Source: Phycisphaerales bacterium (GTDB lineage Bacteria > Planctomycetota > Phycisphaerae > Phycisphaerales > UBA1924). Taken from it: a stretch of 64,000 bases of DNA. The stretch is from contig JADLGW010000056.1 of NCBI GenBank assembly GCA_020849105.1, forward strand, positions 1 to 64,000, written 5' to 3'. Every line of letters begins with the position of its first letter. Within the stretch, counting starts at the first letter, position 1. Below, in pieces: positions 58,739-64,000 of this stretch. The notes beneath the pieces were generated by a model. It worked only from the letters and a program-made list of their open reading frames with translations, did no database searches and was not told the origin of the DNA. A program made the translations under genes and the position numbers.

Positions 58739-60247
58739 ATGACACCCGAACTCCCAAGAGCACGGATCATCGCGACCCTCGGTCCGGCATCCGAGTCATC
58801 CGGAACTGTCCGGAAACTGGTCGAGGCCGGGGCTCGCGTGTTCCGCCTCAACTTCTCGCACGGCACGCTCGGGGAGCACGCGATCAGCCTCGCGACGGTC
58901 CGCGCCGTCGCGCAGGAAGCCGGCCGCACCGTCGCCGTCATGGGGGACCTGTGCGGGCCGAAGATCCGCGTGGGGGCGCTGCCCGCACCCGGCGTGGAAC
59001 TCGGGGCGGGCCAGGACGTCGTGATCGCTGCGGGCGACAGTGTGCCCGCGGCCGGCGCTGTGCGGCTTCCCTGCACATATCCGTTACTCGCGAGCGAGGT
59101 CGAGCCCGGGCACCGGGTGCTCATCAACGACGGGGCGATCCGCCTGCTGGCCGTGCAGCGCGACGGTTCCGGCCTGCACTGCCGCGTGCTGGTGGGCGGG
59201 CTTGTCGCCAGCGGCAAGGGGATCAACCTGCCGGACAGCCGGCTCTCGGTGCCGGCGATCACCGAGCGCGACTGGGAGTGCGTGCACTGGGCGGTCGAGC
59301 ACGACCTCGATTTCCTGGCGCTCTCGTTCATCCGCCGCGCGGACGAGGTCCGCCTGCTCAGGTCGCGCGTGGGCTCCATGTGCCCTGTTGAGCGGCGGGA
59401 GCACGACGCCGGGCTGGGCGCGTGCATCCCGATCGTCGCGAAGATCGAGAAGCCCGAAGCGCTCGGGGATCTTGACGCGATCATCGACGCCGCGGATGCG
59501 GTCATGGTCGCGCGCGGCGACCTGGGCGTCGAGATGGACCTGCCGCAGGTTCCCATCATCCAGAAACGGATCGTGGCCAAATGCGCGGAGTGGGGCAAGC
59601 CCTGCATCGTCGCGACACAGATGCTCGAGAGCATGACCGAACGCGCCTCGCCTACGCGGGCGGAGGTCAGCGACGTCGCCAACGCCGTGCTGGACGGGGC
59701 CGACGCGGTCATGCTCTCCGGAGAGACCGCGATCGGCGTCCACCCTGCGCTCGTCGTGGAGACGATGCGGCGCATCATCCTCGCGGCCGAGGCCAGCGTC
59801 GCCGAGGGCCCGGTCGCGGACTCCGCTCCGGCTCGGCTGGTGGAGACGCGCTACCGGACCGCGGCGCTGGCCCATGGGGCCTGGGTGATCGCCCGCGACC
59901 TTGCCGCCCGGGTCGTCGTGTGCTGGTCGCAGCACGGCGGGACGGCACGCTACCTCAGCCAGAACAACTTCCGCGTGCCGATCGTCGCGTACTCCTCCAG
60001 CGCGCGGGCGACGCGGCGCATGACCCTGCTGGCCGGTGTGCTCCCGATCCGTGCCGATCCGCCACCCTCCGGACGCCTGGCCGACTGGACAGAAATGGTG
60101 GAGCGCGACCTGACCCGCCTGGGCCTGGCCCGCGAGGGCGATGCGGCTGTCATCCTGGCCGGCAAGCCCCTCGGCACGGCGAAGGCTACGAATACGATCT
60201 CCACTCTCCGTATGGGGGATCCCGACGGCGGGTTCCGGGGGCACTGA
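58739..60247 (+). CDS. pyk: Pyruvate kinase
   Basis: Converts phosphoenolpyruvate and ADP to pyruvate and ATP in the last step of glycolysis. The 502-residue protein has IATLGPASESS and VFRLNFSHG at the N-terminus, then the active-site segment IPIVAKIEKPEAL and VMVARGDLGVEM (Mg and substrate binding). IVATQMLESM and DGADAVMLSGETAIG follow. The C-terminal allosteric domain has VVCWSQHGGTARYLS, the usual location of effector binding. The start ATG 58739 (MTPELPRARIIATLGP) fits the family; an in-frame TTG at 58706 is the alternative. cinA follows after 33 nt. Confidence 0.95.
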   Translation: MTPELPRARIIATLGPASESSGTVRKLVEAGARVFRLNFSHGTLGEHAISLATVRAVAQEAGRTVAVMGDLCGPKIRVGALPAPGVELGAGQDVVIAAGDSVPAAGAVRLPCTYPLLASEVEPGHRVLINDGAIRLLAVQRDGSGLHCRVLVGGLVASGKGINLPDSRLSVPAITERDWECVHWAVEHDLDFLALSFIRRADEVRLLRSRVGSMCPVERREHDAGLGACIPIVAKIEKPEALGDLDAIIDAADAVMVARGDLGVEMDLPQVPIIQKRIVAKCAEWGKPCIVATQMLESMTERASPTRAEVSDVANAVLDGADAVMLSGETAIGVHPALVVETMRRIILAAEASVAEGPVADSAPARLVETRYRTAALAHGAWVIARDLAARVVVCWSQHGGTARYLSQNNFRVPIVAYSSSARATRRMTLLAGVLPIRADPPPSGRLADWTEMVERDLTRLGLAREGDAAVILAGKPLGTAKATNTISTLRMGDPDGGFRGH

Positions 60248-60269
60248 GCCCGCGCTCGTGGTGCCGAGG

Positions 60270-60275
60270 TACCCT
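60270..60275 (+). promoter_or_regulatory. TANNNT -10 element before cinA
   Basis: TACCCT ends 5 nt before the cinA ATG, with no ribosome-binding site between. The same hexamer precedes the pseudokinase gene at 7603, so both could produce leaderless transcripts. Confidence 0.3.
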
Positions 60276-60280
60276 GTTCC

Positions 60281-61564
60281 ATGCCTCACGCGCGGGCCGC
60301 GATCCTGTCGATCGGCGACGAACTGACGCTCGGCCAGTCGGTGGACACCAACTCCGCGTGGCTCTCGGCCCGGCTGCTGGACATGGGGATCCTGGTTGCG
60401 GAGCACGGCACCGTTCCGGATGACGCGCCCTCGATCACCGCGGCGATCCGGCGATTGGCCGCCGGCGCCAACCTGGTCATCTCGACCGGCGGGCTCGGCC
60501 CGACCACCGATGACCTGACCCGCGCCGGCCTTGCCGGGGCGCTGGGCGAGCCGCCCGAGGAGGACCCGGCCGCGCTGGACTCGATTCGGGCGTACCTGTC
60601 GGCCGGTGGGCGCGCCGTGACCGACGCCAACCGGGTACAGGCCCAGCGTCCACGGTCGGCGGCGTGGCTCCAGAACAATCACGGCACGGCGCCGGGCCTG
60701 GCGGCAAGAGTGGGGGATGCGGACGTGTTCTGCCTTCCCGGCCCGCCGCGCGAGATGATGCCGATGTTTGGGGCGCACGTCGCGCCCCGCCTCGTGCCGC
60801 CGTCCGGGCGCTGCATCGCCACGCGCTCGATCCACACCGTAGGCCTGCCTGAATCCGAGGTCGCGCGCCGGCTGGGGGAACTGATGGACCGGGATCGAAA
60901 CCCGACCGTCGGCACCACGGTGTCGCGGGGGATCGTCACGTGCCGCCTGCGCTACGACGGGTCCGCCGACGCCGGCCCCGTCATGGATGCTCTGGAAGTG
61001 CAGGTGCGGTCCCGACTGGCGCCCCACATCTTCGGTGTGGCGGACGACACGCTTGCCTCGACCGTGCTCGGCCTCCTCAGGGGCCGCGGCCAGACCCTTG
61101 CCACGGTCGAGTCATGCACCGGCGGTCTGCTCGGATCGATGCTGACAGCCGTTCCCGGCTCCTCGGCCGCGTACCTCGGCGGGTGGATCACATATTCCAA
61201 CGATCTGAAGCGTTCCCAGGTCGGCGTGCCGCCTGTGACCCTCGCCCCGAACGGCCCGGGCGCCGTCAGCCGCGAGGTTGCCGAGGCCATGGCTACCGGC
61301 GGCCTGGACCGGTCCGGCGCGGACCACGCCCTGGCGATCACGGGAGTCGCCGGGCCCGATGGCGGGACCGTGACCAAGCCCGTCGGCACGGTCTGGATAG
61401 CCCTCCAGTCCCGCCAAGGGGGGCAGGATTCGCGTCGGTTCCGTTTCGTGGGGGGGCGGGACAACGTCCGGCTGTGGTCGTCCACCCTCGCGCTGGAGAT
61501 GCTCCGGCTGCGGTTGGTGGCGGCTTCCGGGGTGCGGCTCCAGGGCGAGCAACCACCGCGGTGA
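60281..61564 (+). CDS. cinA: CinA: competence/damage-inducible protein, nicotinamide-nucleotide amidase
   Basis: The 427-residue protein has both expected domains. Residues 1-170 are the MoCF-like (COG1058) domain, an ADP-ribose pyrophosphatase in studied CinA proteins, with ILSIGDELTLGQSVDTNSAW, NLVISTGGLGPTTDDLTR and VFCLPGPPREM. Residues 260-420 are the C-terminal amidase domain that deamidates nicotinamide mononucleotide, with LATVESCTGGLLGSMLTAVP, YLGGWITYSNDLK and ALAITGVAGPDGG. The ESCTGG serine region is intact. The role is pyridine-nucleotide recycling. Confidence 0.93.
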   Translation: MPHARAAILSIGDELTLGQSVDTNSAWLSARLLDMGILVAEHGTVPDDAPSITAAIRRLAAGANLVISTGGLGPTTDDLTRAGLAGALGEPPEEDPAALDSIRAYLSAGGRAVTDANRVQAQRPRSAAWLQNNHGTAPGLAARVGDADVFCLPGPPREMMPMFGAHVAPRLVPPSGRCIATRSIHTVGLPESEVARRLGELMDRDRNPTVGTTVSRGIVTCRLRYDGSADAGPVMDALEVQVRSRLAPHIFGVADDTLASTVLGLLRGRGQTLATVESCTGGLLGSMLTAVPGSSAAYLGGWITYSNDLKRSQVGVPPVTLAPNGPGAVSREVAEAMATGGLDRSGADHALAITGVAGPDGGTVTKPVGTVWIALQSRQGGQDSRRFRFVGGRDNVRLWSSTLALEMLRLRLVAASGVRLQGEQPPR

Positions 61565-61640
61565 CTTCGCGCGGTAATCTGACGGACGGTGCCTTAGAGT
61601 CCGGTGAACGGGAACAATCGGAAGGACCGGGGGTAGCCGA

Positions 61641-64000
61641 ATGACACACTCCGAGGGCGACTCCTCCGACCCGCGGCACGCGACCGCCCGCGACTCGTCC
61701 GCGGCCACTGTTGCCCTCGGCGTTGAGGAGGCACCGGGCTCGGTCATCGGTCGCTACCGCCTGCTCGAACTGATCGGCGAGGGCGGCTTCGGCCGCGTCT
61801 ACATGGCGGAGCAGCGCGAGCCCGTGTCGCGGCGCGTGGCGGTCAAGGTTATCAAACTCGGCATGGACACGCGCCAGGTCGTCGCCCGGTTCGAGGCGGA
61901 GCGGCAGGCCCTGGCGATGATGGATCACGACGGCATCGCCCGCGTGATCGACGGCGGCGCAACGCCCGCCGGCCGGCCGTACTTCGTCATGGACCTGGTC
62001 CGCGGCGAACCGATCACCGTGTTCTGCGATCGGGCGACCATGCCGGTCCGCGACCGGCTGGGCCTGTTCCTGGATGTCTGTTCCGGCGTGCAGCACGCGC
62101 ACCAGAAGGGGGTGATCCACCGCGACCTGAAACCCGGGAACGTCCTGGTCGCCGAGCGCGACGGGCGGGCCCGGCCGAAGATCATCGACTTCGGGATCGC
62201 CAAGGCGACGGGCGCCCGCCTGACCGACAAGACACTCTTCACCGAGTTCCGCCAGTTCATCGGCACTCCGGAATACATGAGCCCCGAGCAGGCGGGGGGC
62301 GGGGCGGTCGACGTTGACACGCGCAGCGATGTCTACTCGCTGGGCGTGCTGCTGTATGAGTTGCTTACCGGCACCACGCCGATCGAATCGGCGGACCTGC
62401 GCTCCGCCGGCTTCGCCGACATGCCCCGACTGATCCGGGAGTCCGGCACGCCGCGCCCCTCGATGCGACTCTCGGGCAGCCGCGGCGCCGCCCAGGTCGC
62501 GGCCGACCGCCGCACGGAGCCGCGCCGCCTCGGGCTTATCCTGCGGGGCGACCTGGACTGGATCGTGCTCAGGGCGCTCGAGAAGGACCGCGCACGCCGG
62601 TACGAATCGGTCGAGGCGCTGGCCGCGGATATCCGGAGGTACCTGGACGGCCGGCCGGTGCTGGCCACGCCGCCCACGCTCGGCTACCGAGTGCGCAAGT
62701 TTGTGCGGCGCCACCGCGTGGGGGCGACCGCCGGGATCCTCGTCGCGGCCGTGGTGATCGCCGGCCTGGCCGGGACGACCGGCGGCATGGTGTGGGCGCT
62801 GCGGGAGCGCGACCGCGCCGACACGCAGGCCGGGCTGGCGCGCACGGAGGCCGCCCGCGCCGCCGAGGTCGTTGCGTTCCTCAAGCGGATGCTCGACTCG
62901 GCGTCTCCCTACGCCTCCGGGGGCGACGACACGACCCTTCTCCGCCGCGTCGCCGATGATGCGCTCGGCCAACTCAGGGCGTGCGCCCTCAGCGATCCGC
63001 TCGTCGCCGCGGAACTGAAGCACACCCTCGCGCGAGTCATGAGCCAGGTGGATCAACTGGGCACCGCCGAATCGCTGCTGCGTGAGGCGTACACCGCCCG
63101 CCTCGCGGCCCTCGGGCCGGTCCACCCGGACACCCTGCTCTCGCAGGCCGGGCTCGCCCTGACGCTCGGCGAACTGGGGCGCGTGGACGAGGCGCTCCCG
63201 CTCGCCCGCACGGCCGCGGACACCGCCAGGAGCAACCTCGGCGATCACCCCGTGACGGTGGAGGCGATCGATACGCTGGTCAAGGTCATGCACGACGGCG
63301 GCCGTCTGCTTGATGCCGAGCCGCTGCTGACCGAGGAGGCCGCAATGGCCCTGCGCCTCTTCGGCGAGGACTCGCCCGAGGTGCTCGAAGCCCGCACGTC
63401 GCTCGGTTCATTGTTCCACGAGCAGGGCCGCTCCCTCGAAGCGGCGGCGATTCTGCGCCAGACTCTCGACGCCCGCGTCCGCACGCTCGGCGAGGACCAC
63501 CCGTCGACGCTCTACGCGATGAACACGCTGGCGACGGTCCTTGCCACGGACTTCGGCAAGGTGGATGAGGCCCTTCCGCTGCTGGAGCGAGCCGTCGCGG
63601 CCTCCCGGGCGATCTTCGGCGACACCAGCCCCGCGACCGTCAACCGCCTGGCCAATCTCGGTTCGGTCTACCAGATGATGGACCGCCTGCCCGAGGCGGA
63701 GAAGGTCCAGCGCGAGGCGTACGACGCCGGGCTTGCCCGCTTCGGTCCGAACCACGAGATGGCCCTGTTCCCCGGCAATGCGCTCGCCGGCACCCTCGTC
63801 AAGTTGGGCCGTGCGGACGAGGCCGCGGCCCTGTACGCCCGTGTCGCCGACGGCATGGCCGCGCTGCGGGGGCCGGACAGCCCGGACGCGCTCAACGTCC
63901 GTGTCGGCCTGGCAAGCGCCCTGCGCGCCGCCGGCAGGGCGGGGGAGGCCCAGCCGATCATCGATGAGGCCCTGGCCGGCCTGCGCCGGTCACCGGGCCC
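61641..64000 (+). CDS. Membrane Ser/Thr kinase with TPR repeats (cut by window end)
   Basis: The visible 786 residues start at ATG 61641 and the frame is open at the window end. A Hanks-type kinase domain (about 38-335) has every catalytic motif: [14 protein letters not shown] (K69), H160-R-D162-LKPGN, D183-[12 protein letters not shown] and [18 protein letters not shown] helix lies near 362-388. A periplasmic or extracellular TPR array follows, with the kinesin-light-chain-like spacing common in planctomycete kinases ([43 protein letters not shown]). This is an active-looking kinase, in contrast to the degenerate kinase domain at 7615. No ECF sigma gene is seen next to it. Confidence 0.92.
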   Translation, partial: MTHSEGDSSDPRHATARDSSAATVALGVEEAPGSVIGRYRLLELIGEGGFGRVYMAEQREPVSRRVAVKVIKLGMDTRQVVARFEAERQALAMMDHDGIARVIDGGATPAGRPYFVMDLVRGEPITVFCDRATMPVRDRLGLFLDVCSGVQHAHQKGVIHRDLKPGNVLVAERDGRARPKIIDFGIAKATGARLTDKTLFTEFRQFIGTPEYMSPEQAGGGAVDVDTRSDVYSLGVLLYELLTGTTPIESADLRSAGFADMPRLIRESGTPRPSMRLSGSRGAAQVAADRRTEPRRLGLILRGDLDWIVLRALEKDRARRYESVEALAADIRRYLDGRPVLATPPTLGYRVRKFVRRHRVGATAGILVAAVVIAGLAGTTGGMVWALRERDRADTQAGLARTEAARAAEVVAFLKRMLDSASPYASGGDDTTLLRRVADDALGQLRACALSDPLVAAELKHTLARVMSQVDQLGTAESLLREAYTARLAALGPVHPDTLLSQAGLALTLGELGRVDEALPLARTAADTARSNLGDHPVTVEAIDTLVKVMHDGGRLLDAEPLLTEEAAMALRLFGEDSPEVLEARTSLGSLFHEQGRSLEAAAILRQTLDARVRTLGEDHPSTLYAMNTLATVLATDFGKVDEALPLLERAVAASRAIFGDTSPATVNRLANLGSVYQMMDRLPEAEKVQREAYDAGLARFGPNHEMALFPGNALAGTLVKLGRADEAAALYARVADGMAALRGPDSPDALNVRVGLASALRAAGRAGEAQPIIDEALAGLRRSPG

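Noticed and set aside
1-64000. Island boundaries marked by tRNA, integrase, IS element or attachment repeats
   Set aside because: No tRNA cloverleaf, recombinase or transposase was found at either edge of the T6SS island, so recent mobile-element transfer is not supported by this window.

Overview
The window is GC-rich, gene-dense DNA that looks like a Planctomycetota chromosome, most likely class Phycisphaerae. Two exported proteins near the left end finish in paired dockerin-like repeats of the DCNGD...LxDFGCF type that are typical of that group. Two exported proteins near the right end carry VPLP/IPLP exosortase-type sorting tails. A pseudopilin fusion and a TPR-containing Hanks-type kinase fit the same assignment. 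No tRNA, rRNA, CRISPR array, insertion sequence or integrase was seen.

Layout. Positions 1-4711 hold accessory envelope genes: the end of an unidentified CDS, a signal-peptide/TM protein, a Cys-rich exported protein, a MauE/DoxX-pseudopilin fusion, and two dockerin-type exported paralogs on the minus strand. Positions 4958-56894 form a type VI secretion (T6SS) island of about 52 kb, almost all on the plus strand. It falls into five blocks: (i) 4958-13261, regulatory and membrane genes (a kinase-relic protein, a TssJ-like lipoprotein, a pseudokinase-TM-FGE-fold protein, a minus-strand small lipoprotein, and a TagH/Fha C-terminal-like protein); (ii) 13309-24252, tssK-tssL-tssM-tagF, where the TagF-like domain is fused through a TM segment to a second FGE-fold domain; (iii) 24419-38454, a two-partner secretion pair with a TpsB Omp85 pore and a 3969-residue FHA-type TpsA adhesin; (iv) 38477-49269, tssA-B-C-hcp-tagJ-tssE-F-G-H; (v) 49278-56894, vgrG, two Ig/LysM/peptidoglycan-binding adaptors, a metzincin-like putative effector, an unknown partner and PAAR. 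Positions 56947-58318 hold two exosortase-tail proteins with a putative Cys-Gln thioester signature. Positions 58739-64000 hold pyruvate kinase, cinA and a TPR-Ser/Thr kinase cut by the window end.

How the genes fit together. The sheath (TssB/C), tube (Hcp), baseplate (TssE/F/G/K), cap (TssA), membrane complex (TssL/M plus a candidate TssJ), disassembly ATPase (TssH) and spike (VgrG/PAAR) are all present, so the machine looks complete. The regulatory side is unusual. In Pseudomonas, PpkA kinase, the FHA protein, PppA phosphatase and periplasmic TagR (FGE fold) act in a threonine-phosphorylation pathway, and TagF acts separately as a repressor. Here FGE-fold domains are fused to a pseudokinase and to a TagF-like domain, the FHA-like protein has lost its FHA domain, and no phosphatase is seen. 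I infer a phosphorylation-independent transmembrane switch. The giant adhesin embedded between the T6SS blocks suggests attachment and firing are expressed together.

Limits. All calls come from reading the sequence. Domain names for divergent proteins (TagF-like, TssJ-like, TagH C-terminal-like, FGE-fold, metzincin) are by motif and gene position and were not tested by profile searches.
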